64,000 nucleotides of DNA from Rhodovarius crocodyli (GCF_004005855.1 NZ_SACL01000002.1:590453-654452); one strand, 5' to 3'; positions 34,566 through 42,125 are shown, numbered from the stretch's first letter. Numbers and translations are program-made. Notes: generated by a model from the sequence alone, not told the origin.

Positions 34566-35050
34566 GCCGCACCCGGCCGCTGCTGGAGAACAGCGGCGGA
34601 GGGCACCCAGCGCGTGTAAGCCCGGGCGTAATGGTCCGGGCAATAGCTACTGGCGGCCTCACCCCGCATCAGCACCGGGGCATCGCAATACTGGTGGGTG
34701 GTCGGGCCCTTGTCGGGCCACAGGGGCCAGCAGCAGCGGTGCCGCGAAGAAGGCGGAGGCGGAGGGAAGCTGACATCCACCATGCGGAACGGCGTGGTGG
34801 GGGCAACGCCAGGGGCGCTCTCCATCGCCATGAGGGGCAGCGTGACTTTGGGCTGCCGCATCGGGATGGGCGCGCGCGGCTGGGCATCTGCCTTGATGGG
34901 GCTGGGGCGGGACGGCAGGCCGAGGCGATGCGCCTTGCCCAGCACGGCGTTCTTCGACACGCGCAGGATGGACGCGATGGTGCTGCCGCTGTTGGCCGGG
35001 TTGGCCCACAGCGCCTTCAGCTGGTCGATGCGTTCGGGCGTCCAGCTCAT
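34562..35050 (-). CDS. GcrA-family cell-cycle regulator homologue, phage-encoded
   Basis: ATG at 35050. The N-terminus MSWTPERIDQLKALWANPAN followed by ...VSKNAVLGKAHRLGL is the GcrA DNA-binding domain. The C-terminal CCWPLWPDKG...QYCDAPV...SYCPDHYARAY matches the Cys/His-rich sigma-70-contacting domain of GcrA. In Caulobacter GcrA activates promoters carrying CcrM-methylated GANTC. Full length (162 aa), both domains present. It lies in the replication operon, overlapping its neighbours. Confidence 0.85.
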   Translation of the reverse strand: MSWTPERIDQLKALWANPANSGSTIASILRVSKNAVLGKAHRLGLPSRPSPIKADAQPRAPIPMRQPKVTLPLMAMESAPGVAPTTPFRMVDVSFPPPPPSSRHRCCWPLWPDKGPTTHQYCDAPVLMRGEAASSYCPDHYARAYTRWVPSAAVLQQRPGAA

Positions 35051-35163
35051 GGCCAGCGCGCCTTCAGCCGCGCGGCCTTGCGGAAGCACCAGTTGCCGGC
35101 GTCCAGCAGCTTATTGCCCAGCCAGGACAGCGCCCGGCCGAGCCCGCGCAGCAGTTTCCGCAT
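35047..35163 (-). CDS. 38-aa basic amphipathic peptide
   Basis: Reads MRKLLRGLGRALSWLGNKLL then DAGNWCFRKAARLKARWP. The stop overlaps the GcrA-family start in ATGA, and a G/C-rich purine stretch precedes the ATG. Strongly cationic, could be membrane-active or nucleic-acid binding. Its 5' part overlaps the upstream gene's end by 53 bp. Confidence 0.4.
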   Translation of the reverse strand: MRKLLRGLGRALSWLGNKLLDAGNWCFRKAARLKARWP

Positions 35164-35488
35164 GGGGGGAATTCTCCAGTTCTTCCAGCTCGGCCCGCAG
35201 CTTGTGCGCGCGGGTCCGGCGGAGTTCGTTTCGGGCGACCAGGGCCACCGCGTGCTCGGCCGCATCGATGCGGCCGGCGGTGCCCTCATAGAGGCTGCGG
35301 GCGCGCCTTTCGGTCACACCCAGCGCATCAGCAAAATGAATGAGGCCGCGCGCGCGAGAGCCGTGAAACAGCACGAATAACCTGCTGATTTCCTGCATTT
35401 CTCGGGCGATCCGCGCGGCCGCTTTGTCCAGCCGGTTTGACACGCCGCTGCCTATTTTGGACACGTCCGTGCATATCGTGAGGCTCAT
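35111..35488 (-). CDS. Hypothetical phage protein with HTH-like centre (125 aa)
   Basis: ATG at 35488 (MSLTICTDVSKIGSGVSNRL) with GGAG upstream. Residues about 45-70 (HFADALGVTERRARSLYEG) look like a helix-turn-helix, followed by a long charged helix. Second gene of the leftward early operon; may regulate phage transcription. Confidence 0.5.
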   Translation of the reverse strand: MSLTICTDVSKIGSGVSNRLDKAAARIAREMQEISRLFVLFHGSRARGLIHFADALGVTERRARSLYEGTAGRIDAAEHAVALVARNELRRTRAHKLRAELEELENSPHAETAARARPGAVLAGQ

Positions 35489-35489
35489 C

Positions 35490-35819
35490 TCATGCTCTCC
35501 GGATACTGTTCGGGGCATGGAGAGTGTTGTTCGCTATTTTCTGGTTCCTGGCTGGCGAAGGGGGGCAACCCTTCGCCAGCACCCAGATCTCGGCTTGAGC
35601 AGCGGCCTGGAGCAGACCGGCGGCGGTGCCCTGATCACGCAGGGCCCGGGGCGCCACGCACACGACGCATTCCAGGCGGACCGACCGCACCACCTCATCA
35701 TCCCCGCCGTTGATCCAGCGCAGCGCCTCCCGGGCGATGGGCAGCATGCCCTGGCAGGCGCGCAGCACCCGCAGGTACAGGCCGAAGTCGTCGGCAGGCG
35801 CGATTGTGCAGTCAGACAT
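35490..35819 (-). CDS. Hypothetical phage protein (109 aa), first of leftward early operon
   Basis: ATG at 35819 (MSDCTIAPADDFGLYLRVLR) preceded by GAAAGGAG-type purines in the opposite-strand sequence. Helical with cysteine pair CVVCVAP. It ends one base before the next start. The divergent region 35820-35964 must carry promoters for both directions. Confidence 0.5.
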   Translation of the reverse strand: MSDCTIAPADDFGLYLRVLRACQGMLPIAREALRWINGGDDEVVRSVRLECVVCVAPRALRDQGTAAGLLQAAAQAEIWVLAKGCPPSPARNQKIANNTLHAPNSIRRA

Positions 35820-35964
35820 TGCCACCGCCACGAAAGAAAGGAGCAAAGAGGCGTGCGATCCCGCGCGCCCAACGGCGCTCCCGCGCGCTCAACCCAACAG
35901 TGGCTTGCGGATGTGTGCCGACATCCTTCAGCCTGGGGGCGGAAGACTGATCAGGGAGAGATGA

Positions 35965-36282
35965 ATGAGCAGCCCCTTCAAAGGTGCGGGAGCCGTTGCC
36001 GTGTCCTGGTACGACGCCGACAGCTACCTCGCTGTCCGGGCCATGATGAGCGATGCCCATGTGCTGCCCGCCACCTTCGACAAGTTCAAATACAGCGCGC
36101 TGAAGCACGAGGAGGACTTGCGTCGCAAAGGCATCGCCGCGGTGCGTGTTTACCTCGACATAGACAAATTCCCCCGCTTCTGCCGGGAGAGGAACCTGCA
36201 GCTCGATGCCAAGGGGCGCATGGAGTACGCCGCCTTCGTGGCCGCGAAGATCGTGGATTCGCACAATGCCGGCCAGGCGTGA
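35965..36282 (+). CDS. Hypothetical phage protein (105 aa)
   Basis: ATG preceded by AGGGAGAG. Compact alpha/beta sequence (AVSWYDADSYLAVRAMMSDA; GIAAVRVYLDIDKFPRFCRE) without membrane segment. Runs divergently from the early leftward operon, together with the exported protein that follows. Confidence 0.5.
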   Translation: MSSPFKGAGAVAVSWYDADSYLAVRAMMSDAHVLPATFDKFKYSALKHEEDLRRKGIAAVRVYLDIDKFPRFCRERNLQLDAKGRMEYAAFVAAKIVDSHNAGQA

Positions 36283-36293
36283 GGGTATTTGAG

Positions 36294-36671
36294 ATGACAT
36301 CACGACACCTCGCGATGCTGGCGGCGGCGGGGATGCTGCTGGCGGGGGCGGCGCAGGGGCAGGAAGCGTTGCTCCCTGTCGGCGGAACCCGAGAATCGAT
36401 CCAACTCGCGCAGAGCTTTGCCTCCGCCGCCGAGGTTCGACAGTTTTGCCGGCTCCAGCCCGACCTTGATGGCGCCAATGCGCTGCTGCGTCGCCTGAGC
36501 GAGCAGCTGAGGCAGATGCCCACAGAGCAACAGACGTATGTCGCCGGCTACGTATTCGCTCGTCAGGAGGCGACCATGGGCCGCGCACTCGACGCGGAGG
36601 CGCGTGCAGCGGAGTGCACCAGCGCGCTTACGCGACTCGGTCGCGCCGAGATGAGGAGGAGCAGCCAGTGA
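36294..36671 (+). CDS. Exported hypothetical protein (125 aa)
   Basis: Signal peptide MTSRHLAMLAAAGMLLAGAA with probable cleavage after AQG-type residues near 22. The mature part is helical with two cysteines (QFCRLQPD; AAECTSAL) that could form a disulphide in the periplasm. A periplasmic prophage product suggests a lysogenic or exclusion role; function unknown. Confidence 0.5.
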   Translation: MTSRHLAMLAAAGMLLAGAAQGQEALLPVGGTRESIQLAQSFASAAEVRQFCRLQPDLDGANALLRRLSEQLRQMPTEQQTYVAGYVFARQEATMGRALDAEARAAECTSALTRLGRAEMRRSSQ

Positions 36672-36673
36672 CA

Positions 36674-36916
36674 TCAGGCGCTCACCTCCGGGCACTGCCT
36701 CGGGACCCTGGAAGGCTGGGCTGCGGAGTAGGCTGCGTAGAGATCAGCGGGCTGAACTTCACCTGCCGTAGCCTCCACAATCCTGGCCACGAAGCCGGGG
36801 TTGGGCATCGTCACGCCACGCCGCGTGCGGTTGATCGTGGTCTGGTCTTTCCCGACCAGCTCCGCGAACTGCGCATCCGTCATCTTCCGGTCAGAGAGCC
36901 ACTGTGAGAGCCGCAT
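36674..36916 (-). CDS. Cro-like HTH repressor (80 aa)
   Basis: ATG at 36916. Helix-turn-helix: MTDAQFAELVGKDQTTINRT with a following Arg-rich helix, and KMTDAQFAEL matches the 'T-x-x-x-F-A' pattern of XRE/Cro proteins. It diverges from the CI-like gene across 94 bp carrying three palindromic operators, which fixes its role as the lytic-side regulator by analogy with lambda. Confidence 0.75.
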   Translation of the reverse strand: MRLSQWLSDRKMTDAQFAELVGKDQTTINRTRRGVTMPNPGFVARIVEATAGEVQPADLYAAYSAAQPSRVPRQCPEVSA

Positions 36917-36927
36917 GAACAAAAGTA

Positions 36928-36940
36928 TGCATCAGATGCA
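36928..36940. promoter_or_regulatory. Operator O1, TGCAT-N3-ATGCA palindrome
   Basis: TGCATCAGATGCA, closest to the cro-like start. It is the exact reverse complement of the site at 36962. Confidence 0.7.
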
Positions 36941-36961
36941 ACATTCACGGAAGCCAATTTC

Positions 36962-36974
36962 TGCATCTGATGCA
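36962..36974. promoter_or_regulatory. Operator O2, TGCAT-N3-ATGCA palindrome
   Basis: TGCATCTGATGCA, 34 bp from O1, in the middle of the divergent cI/cro region. Confidence 0.7.
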
Positions 36975-36986
36975 CTCACGCAGGTA

Positions 36987-36999
36987 TGCATCACATGCC
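36987..36999. promoter_or_regulatory. Operator O3, imperfect TGCAT-N3-ATGC site
   Basis: TGCATCACATGCC, one mismatch from the palindrome, 12 bp before the CI-like ATG. A weaker site next to cI would suit autoregulation. Confidence 0.6.
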
Positions 37000-37010
37000 T
37001 AAATTCAGGC

Positions 37011-37586
37011 ATGGCCAATCGCATCAAGGCATTGCGGAAAGCGGCTGGCATGACGCAGCAGGATCTGGCCGACCATATCGGCGTCGATAAGACGACGATC
37101 TGGAGGTACGAGACCGGCAGCCAGGAGTTTTTCCAGAAGCCAGTCACGGACATGGCGAGGATTCTTGGCGCCCCGTCACCCGAGCAGCTGCTGTCGAGCT
37201 TCCCAGAGCCCGTTCGGCTCTACGGGAATGTTGGCGCTGGCGCCGAGGTCATTCCCCTGGATGAGGAAACCATATGGCTGGATGGCCCGCCGGGCTTAAA
37301 TGACCCCATCGCCGCCGAGGTGGTGGGCAGGTCGATGCTGCCAGTCTATCGGCCGAGGGATATCTTGTTCTTCGATCGGCGCACGCGCGTAGACGAGGAT
37401 GTCATCGGCGAAGATTGCATGGTCAAAGTCTCCGACGGGCGCATTCTCGTTAAGCGCGTGCTTCGCGGCTTTCTCAAGGGCCATTACCGCCTTTTCAGCT
37501 ACGACACCCAAGAGGAAAGCGAGGATCTGAGGCTCGAATGGGCGTCGCCAGTGGAGTGGGTGAAGCGCGCCAGGACTCGCGGCTAG
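37011..37586 (+). CDS. CI-like repressor with S24 self-cleavage domain (191 aa)
   Basis: N-terminal XRE helix-turn-helix (KAAGMTQQDLADHIGVDKTT, residues 11-30). C-terminal LexA/CI-type peptidase: probable Ala76-Gly77 cleavage site in NVGAGAEV, nucleophile Ser108 in VVGRSMLP, and general base Lys148 in GRILVKRV. By family knowledge RecA filaments trigger self-cleavage and prophage induction. The ATG is only 12 bp after O3. I reject the longer frame starting at 36801, which would run through all three operators. Confidence 0.88.
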   Translation: MANRIKALRKAAGMTQQDLADHIGVDKTTIWRYETGSQEFFQKPVTDMARILGAPSPEQLLSSFPEPVRLYGNVGAGAEVIPLDEETIWLDGPPGLNDPIAAEVVGRSMLPVYRPRDILFFDRRTRVDEDVIGEDCMVKVSDGRILVKRVLRGFLKGHYRLFSYDTQEESEDLRLEWASPVEWVKRARTRG

Positions 37587-37957
37587 ATCAAGTGGCGCAT
37601 CTTTTCGAGCTGCGCGCTCACAGCCTCGGACATCGCCCTTACGGCCAGTGCCTGGCACTCCGCCTGGCGCTTTGCCTCAACACCCTCGGCGTTGAAAACA
37701 TACTCTTCAGCTGCCAGTAGCGCGTCATCCAACTCCCGCTGCCACACCTCCAGCCTTCGGCGAAGGTCGCCCTTGGACAGGTGATCCTCCACCTCCCACG
37801 CTCCAATCAGGGCCCGTGTTGCCTGCGCAATCCGGGAGGCGGGCTCACCTTTCATGGCGCGCTGCGCGATGACGGTTGCCGCCTTAAGCGCTCCCGCCTT
37901 TCCAGCATCCGGCACCGGCGCAAATGGACGAGAGTCTCGCGTCACACCTATCCGCAT
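37583..37957 (-). CDS. Hypothetical helical phage protein (124 aa)
   Basis: ATG at 37957 with AAGGAG upstream (MRIGVTRDSRPFAPVPDAGK). Highly charged, almost all-helical (DLRRRLEVWQRELDDALLAA). Convergent with the repressor gene (4-bp overlap of ends) and divergent from the early rightward operon, so it is read from the second operator region at 38028-38075. Confidence 0.5.
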   Translation of the reverse strand: MRIGVTRDSRPFAPVPDAGKAGALKAATVIAQRAMKGEPASRIAQATRALIGAWEVEDHLSKGDLRRRLEVWQRELDDALLAAEEYVFNAEGVEAKRQAECQALAVRAMSEAVSAQLEKMRHLI

Positions 37958-38027
37958 CTCATGCAACTCCTTATGAGAACAAGAAGGGAACACGAGACGT
38001 AACGCGACTCGTGCTGGGCGCGCAATA

Positions 38028-38040
38028 TGCATTTGGTGCA
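38028..38040. promoter_or_regulatory. Distal operator site 4 (TGCAT-N3-GTGCA)
   Basis: TGCATTTGGTGCA, one mismatch from the palindromic consensus, between the 37957 gene and the early rightward operon. Confidence 0.6.
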
Positions 38041-38062
38041 ATAATCCACTTGCCAGAAAGTA

Positions 38063-38075
38063 TGCATGTGATGCA
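38063..38075. promoter_or_regulatory. Distal operator site 5 (TGCAT-N3-ATGCA)
   Basis: TGCATGTGATGCA, perfect arms, 35 bp from site 4, mirroring the 34-bp spacing of O1 and O2. Probably controls the operon beginning at 38117. Confidence 0.68.
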
Positions 38076-38116
38076 GACAATAGGGAGCCGCCCACCCGGG
38101 TGGCTTGGAGGCATCC

Positions 38117-38338
38117 ATGTCCAAACCCATCACCCCCGCCACGACGGCCGAGCCCAAGGCGAACGATCCCGATCTCGCCCGCTTCGCCCGCGCCTTTACC
38201 GAGTGGGACCGTCGCTATCGCGAGAACCCGGAGTGGTTCGAGAGCGAGGCCGTGCACCTGCTGAAGGGCACGCCTGAGACCTATGGCGATGCGGCCGCGC
38301 CCTACTTCCTGGCGATCCTCACCGAGCAGGGGGAGTGA
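38117..38338 (+). CDS. Early phage protein (73 aa), first of rightward operon
   Basis: ATG with GGAGG five bases upstream. Acidic helical protein (DPDLARFARAFTEWDRRYRE NPEWF). Every following gene up to the integrase is close or overlapping, so this is the head of the operon under the distal operators. Confidence 0.55.
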   Translation: MSKPITPATTAEPKANDPDLARFARAFTEWDRRYRENPEWFESEAVHLLKGTPETYGDAAAPYFLAILTEQGE

Positions 38339-38343
38339 CCGCC

Positions 38344-38790
38344 ATGCTCGACACCCCCGCGCCCACCGCGCGCATCGCGCCCTGGCCCGATCGGCCCCAG
38401 GCCCATAGCGGCCACGTCGCCGCCGACGCGCCCCCGGCGCCCCGCCGCGATCCCGCCGCCCTGCACGCCACCATCACCGCCGGGCGCTACGCGCTGCTGC
38501 GCATGACGATTGAGGCGCGGAAGGCCCTTTGCCACCGGCCTGAAGCGAACCTGCTCTCGGCCGTGGATGGCGCGCTGGCAGAGCTGGACCGCGGGGAGCC
38601 GCAGCAGAACGCCTATCCGGGCCTGCTGGCCCTGGACGCCCGCATCACCACCCGCCAGCTGGCGCTGCTGGTGCTGGAGGTGACGCGCACCATCCCGGAG
38701 GATCAGCGCACGCCCAGCATGCGCGCCGCCCTGGCCGATGCCGCCGGCATCGCCGCCGACGCCCTGCGCCTGCCGGATGCCGCCGCATGA
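38344..38790 (+). CDS. Hypothetical early phage protein (148 aa)
   Basis: ATG at 38344; GTG at 38335 overlapping the previous stop (GTGA) is equally possible. Ala/Pro/Arg-rich N-terminus, then a helical domain (AGRYALLRMTIEARKALCHR; QLALLVLEVTRTIPEDQRTP). Function unknown. Confidence 0.5.
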   Translation: MLDTPAPTARIAPWPDRPQAHSGHVAADAPPAPRRDPAALHATITAGRYALLRMTIEARKALCHRPEANLLSAVDGALAELDRGEPQQNAYPGLLALDARITTRQLALLVLEVTRTIPEDQRTPSMRAALADAAGIAADALRLPDAAA

Positions 38791-39053
38791 CCCGCGCGTA
38801 TGAGGCGATCGACAAGATCCGCAGCGAGGTGAGCACGGATTACGCAGGCCACCAGCCCAGCGCCGTGGAGCTGTCCCGGCTGCGGTCCAGCCTGCACGCG
38901 CTGCGCGGCGCCGCCAGCCACGTCAGCGATGCCCTGCCGCTGTCTCACTGCACGCCGGAGCTGCTGCAGGCCGAGGGCACCATCCTGCTGGCGGCCACCG
39001 CGGAGGTTCAGGCGTTCCGCCGGCGCCACCCGCTGGGGCGGAGGGCTGCGTGA
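38787..39053 (+). CDS. Hypothetical helical phage protein (88 aa)
   Basis: ATGA overlap with the previous gene. Two long helices (AYEAIDKIRSEVSTDYAGHQ; ELLQAEGTILLAATAEVQAF) ending in Arg-rich residues. Unknown function, part of the early operon. Confidence 0.5.
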   Translation: MTRAYEAIDKIRSEVSTDYAGHQPSAVELSRLRSSLHALRGAASHVSDALPLSHCTPELLQAEGTILLAATAEVQAFRRRHPLGRRAA

Positions 39054-39601
39054 TGCACGTCATGCTCGACCTGGAAACCCTCAGCACCCGGCCGAACGCC
39101 GCCATCATCGCCATCGGCGCCGTGGCGTTCGACCCGGAGCGGATGGAGGTGCTGACCACCTTCGAGGCCCGCATCCGGCCGTCCAGCGCGCACCATTACG
39201 ACCGGCATCTGGAAATGGAGACGCTGGCCTGGTGGATGCATCAGCCGGACGCCGTGCGCGCCCAGTGGGATGAGGGCGGCATGATCCTGCCGGAAGCCCT
39301 TTCGGATTTCGTGGACTGGCTGCACTTCTTCTGGCCCGGGGAGGTAACGGCCGTTTGGGGCAACGGTGCCGCCTTCGACAACGTGGTGCTGCGCGATGCC
39401 TGCCGTGCCGTGAAAGGCTCGGCGCCCTGGTCCTACAAGCAGGACCGCTGTTACCGCACCCTGCGCGCGTTGTTCCCGCACATCGAGGAGCCGCCCTTCG
39501 AGGGCGAGCGCCACACCGCCCTGGCCGACGCCCTGCACCAGGCCAAGCACTGCATGCGCCTGCTGGCGGCGCTCCGCACGGAGGCCCAGCCCCATGCGTA
39601 G
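39053..39601 (+). CDS. DEDD-type 3'-5' exonuclease (182 aa)
   Basis: Begins MHVMLDLETLSTRPNAAIIA IGAVAFDP, the DxE motif I of DEDD exonucleases of the Rv2179c/ExoVIII-like group. The second Asp lies in VWGNGAAFDNVVLRDACRAV and the HxAxxDA motif appears as HTALADALHQAKHC. Likely acts on DNA or RNA ends during phage replication or recombination. GTG at 39050 overlaps the previous stop as an alternative start. Confidence 0.82.
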   Translation: MHVMLDLETLSTRPNAAIIAIGAVAFDPERMEVLTTFEARIRPSSAHHYDRHLEMETLAWWMHQPDAVRAQWDEGGMILPEALSDFVDWLHFFWPGEVTAVWGNGAAFDNVVLRDACRAVKGSAPWSYKQDRCYRTLRALFPHIEEPPFEGERHTALADALHQAKHCMRLLAALRTEAQPHA

Positions 39602-39740
39602 CGGCTGCACCCACCTGTTCGGCCTCAGCTGGAGCCCCAGCCACCACGCCCGCGCCATGCGTCGCCGCCGCCGGCGCCGCCTGATCCGCCGCGTGACCCG
39701 CATCGGCGCCTGCCTGGCGCTGCTGGCCCTGCTGGCCTGA
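39594..39740 (+). CDS. 48-aa Arg-rich peptide with C-terminal hydrophobic helix
   Basis: ATG overlaps the exonuclease 3' end by 8 bp. It holds a run of eight arginines broken once by a leucine pattern (AMRRRRRRRLIRRVTR) and then a short membrane-like helix (GACLALLALLA). Tight packing in the operon supports it; no family known. Confidence 0.35.
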   Translation: MRSGCTHLFGLSWSPSHHARAMRRRRRRRLIRRVTRIGACLALLALLA

Positions 39741-39771
39741 CCCCCGCCACCCCGATCCGCAGGAGCATCCC

Positions 39772-40059
39772 ATGCTCAACCTGACCCACTACCAGCGCAC
39801 GCTGGGGCGCGAGGCCCTGGGCCTGCCCGCCCCGGGCAACACCACCACCCGCAACCGCTTCGCCGTGGCGCCCGATGCGCCCGCGATGCTCAACACCTGG
39901 CATGGCCTGGTAGCGCGCGGCGCGGCCGAGCTGCTGGACGCCGAGGGCGCGCAGGCGGAGGTGTTCCGCCTGACCCTGGCCGGCGCCCTGGCCGTGCTGC
40001 AGCCGGGCGAAAGCCTGTGCCCGCAGGAGTTCCCCGACGCGCCCGCGGCAGCGGCGTGA
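39772..40059 (+). CDS. Hypothetical phage protein (95 aa)
   Basis: ATG preceded by GCAGGAG. Sequence TRNRFAVAPDAPAMLNTWHG and AAELLDAEGAQAEVFRLTLA suggests a small globular protein. Early operon, unknown function. Confidence 0.5.
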   Translation: MLNLTHYQRTLGREALGLPAPGNTTTRNRFAVAPDAPAMLNTWHGLVARGAAELLDAEGAQAEVFRLTLAGALAVLQPGESLCPQEFPDAPAAAA

Positions 40060-40068
40060 GGGGAGGCG

Positions 40069-40713
40069 ATGACCGACCGCCCCATCATCTTCTCCGCGCC
40101 GATGGTGCGCGCCCTGCTGGACGGCAGGAAGACGCAGACGCGGCGGGTCATCAAGAAGCCGGCGGCGCTGGACGCGCTGGCGGTCTTCGGTCCTTCCTTC
40201 CTATCGAAGGCCGGGAACGCCGATCTGGTGGGCTACGCCCCCGGCGACCGGCTGTGGGTGCGGGAGAACTACGCGCGCGTCGGCGATAACGAGGATGACA
40301 TTCACGCCTGCCCTGATCTGCGGGTCCATGCTTACTACCGCGCGGATGCGGTGTGCCCGGGCCACCTTCGGTGGCGCCCCTCCATCCACATGCCACGCTG
40401 GGCCAGCCGCCTGACGCTGCACGTCGAGGCGGTGCGGGCGCAGCGGCTTCAGGACATCAGCGAAGAGGATGTGCGAGCCGAGGGCGGCTTGCAGCTCCGA
40501 TCCGGACGGTGGGTTACTGCCCAGGGCGAGCAGCACTTCGGCCTGGCGCATCACACCGCTCGGGGCTGTTTCGGCAGGCTATGGAGAGACCTTCACGGTC
40601 CCGACGCCTGGGCCGCCGACCCCTGGGTCGCGGCCGTCACCTTCCGCGTCGAGCGCCACAACATCGACGCCACGCCAACCACCACAACCCCAACCACGGA
40701 GCCCACCCCGTGA
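40069..40713 (+). CDS. ASCH-like phage protein (214 aa)
   Basis: Starts MTDRPIIFSAPMVRALLDGR KTQTRRVI, then GDRLWVRENYA and IHMPRWASRLTLHVEAVRAQ RLQDISEEDV. These blocks are the signature of a widespread phage family with an ASCH/PUA-like fold, thought to bind RNA or modified nucleotides. The Thr/Pro tail is disordered. Function not established. Confidence 0.7.
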   Translation: MTDRPIIFSAPMVRALLDGRKTQTRRVIKKPAALDALAVFGPSFLSKAGNADLVGYAPGDRLWVRENYARVGDNEDDIHACPDLRVHAYYRADAVCPGHLRWRPSIHMPRWASRLTLHVEAVRAQRLQDISEEDVRAEGGLQLRSGRWVTAQGEQHFGLAHHTARGCFGRLWRDLHGPDAWAADPWVAAVTFRVERHNIDATPTTTTPTTEPTP

Positions 40714-41249
40714 GCACCACCATGCAGCCGGCTGTCCAGCAGCGGCCGCAGGCGCCGGCCGGCGCCACGCCCACCCCCGAGGCACCGCGCCGCCGCAAGG
40801 CCTGGGCCGTGCACGTCCAGCGCATCGACGGTCCCGATGGCATCTATTTCGCGCCCACCCGTGCGAAAGCACGCTCCAAGGTGATCGCGGACATTCGCGA
40901 TGCCTGGGACTGCGACTGGCTGCGCGCCGCCAAGCACATCCTCGCCATCCGTCGCGCGCCCCACGTCGACGTGCTGCTGCCACAGCCCCATCCGCTGGCT
41001 GACACGCTGAGCATCGAGCACCTGCACATCGTCACGCACGCCTATGGCGGCACCGGCCCGCAGGCCGGCTATCGCAACCACTACTTCACTACGTCCGATG
41101 ACCCCGACCTGCTTGCCCTGACAGAGACGGGGTTCTTCCGGCGCGGTCGGGAGGTTCCCGCGCGCTTCAGCGGCGGCGACCCCCACACCTACTTCCAGCT
41201 GACCGAGCTGGGCCGCGCCGTCGCGGCCTCGCTGGTCGACACCTATTAG
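40710..41249 (+). CDS. Hypothetical phage protein (179 aa)
   Basis: GTG at 40710 overlaps the previous stop; ATG at 40722 is an alternative. After a Pro/Ala/Arg linker there is a mixed domain (WAVHVQRIDGPDGIYFAPTR; HLHIVTHAYGGTGPQAGYRN). Upstream frame from 40353 is shadow of the ASCH gene. Unknown function. Confidence 0.5.
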   Translation: MSTTMQPAVQQRPQAPAGATPTPEAPRRRKAWAVHVQRIDGPDGIYFAPTRAKARSKVIADIRDAWDCDWLRAAKHILAIRRAPHVDVLLPQPHPLADTLSIEHLHIVTHAYGGTGPQAGYRNHYFTTSDDPDLLALTETGFFRRGREVPARFSGGDPHTYFQLTELGRAVAASLVDTY

Positions 41250-41286
41250 CCGCGCCCGCGGCCCCACCCGAACCCGGAGCCCACCC

Positions 41287-41547
41287 ATGCCCGAACCCGA
41301 GACCAATTCCGATGTGGGCGGCATCGCCACCGACCGCCTGCGCAGCATCGTGGAGCGCATCGAGCGCCTGGAGGAGGAGCGCAAGGCGCTCGCCAGCGAC
41401 ATCGGTGACATCTACGCCGAAGCCAAGGGCGCCGGCTTCGAGCCCAAGGTGATCCGCCAGATCATCTCCATCCGCAAGAAAGAGCCCGCCGAGGTGGAGG
41501 AGCAGGAAACCCTGCTGGACCTGTACCGCCGCGCGCTGGGGATGTGA
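41287..41547 (+). CDS. GapR-family (DUF2312) nucleoid protein, phage-encoded
   Basis: 86 residues containing DRLRSIVERIERLEEERKAL ASDIGDIYAEAKGAGFEPK and VIRQIISIRKK, the DUF2312/GapR signature. GapR in Caulobacter forms a dimer-of-dimers ring around overtwisted DNA and helps replication. Full length compared with chromosomal members. Located in the early operon before the HNH protein. Confidence 0.87.
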   Translation: MPEPETNSDVGGIATDRLRSIVERIERLEEERKALASDIGDIYAEAKGAGFEPKVIRQIISIRKKEPAEVEEQETLLDLYRRALGM

Positions 41548-41897
41548 CGATGCCGATACGCGCCGAGAATCGGAAGCGTTATCCAGGCGAATGGCCGGCC
41601 ATCAGCCTGCGCATCCGGCGCGATCGCGCGGCCTGGCGCTGCGAACATACCGACCAGCACGGCGAGCGTTGCCTCGCCGTGCATGGCCAGCCTCACCCTA
41701 TCACCGGCAGCAAGGTGGTACTGACCGTGGCCCACCTGGACCACACGCCGGAACATTGTGACGAAAGCAACCTGCGCGCTATGTGCCAGCGCTGCCACAA
41801 CACTTATGACGCCCCCACGCGCCGCGCCGGCACTCAACAGCGGGCCCGCGCTACGCTGGCCATCGCAGAGTTGGATCTGGGGAACGGCAATGCCTGA
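41544..41897 (+). CDS. HNH-endonuclease-like protein (117 aa)
   Basis: GTG at 41544 overlaps the GapR-family stop; ATG at 41550 is the alternative. Zinc-type cysteines CEHTDQHGERC and the pattern VAHLDHTPEHCDESNLRAMC QRCHNTYD form the His-Asp-His / Asn / CxxC-H core of HNH proteins. In phages such enzymes assist packaging or replication; here it is in the early operon. Confidence 0.72.
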   Translation: MTMPIRAENRKRYPGEWPAISLRIRRDRAAWRCEHTDQHGERCLAVHGQPHPITGSKVVLTVAHLDHTPEHCDESNLRAMCQRCHNTYDAPTRRAGTQQRARATLAIAELDLGNGNA

Positions 41898-42117
41898 CGG
41901 CTCCACCCACCCCTGGCCAGCCCTCATGCGCGCTGAAACGGCCGCCCGCTATCTGGACGTGAGCAAGACCACCTTCCTGACGACGATCGCACCGGAGCTG
42001 CGCGAGATTACGGTGGGCAAGCGCGTAAAAGCATTTCGCCGGACTGATCTCGACAACTGGCTAGACCTCAAAGCAGGCATCAAGCCAAAGTCGGACTTCA
42101 AGAACCCCTGGCATTGA
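41890..42117 (+). CDS. Excisionase-like HTH protein (75 aa)
   Basis: ATG at 41890 overlaps the HNH stop. Contains the MerR/AlpA-type winged helix LMRAETAARYLDVSKTTFLT and ...VGKRVKAFRRTDLDNWLD, typical of HTH_17 excisionases. It abuts the integrase gene, so it is probably the directionality factor for excision. Confidence 0.72.
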   Translation: MPDGSTHPWPALMRAETAARYLDVSKTTFLTTIAPELREITVGKRVKAFRRTDLDNWLDLKAGIKPKSDFKNPWH

Positions 42118-42125
42118 CCGCAGCC

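Noticed and set aside
36801..37010. Extended N-terminus of the CI-like repressor
   Set aside because: Would translate through all three operators; the HTH begins right after the ATG at 37011.
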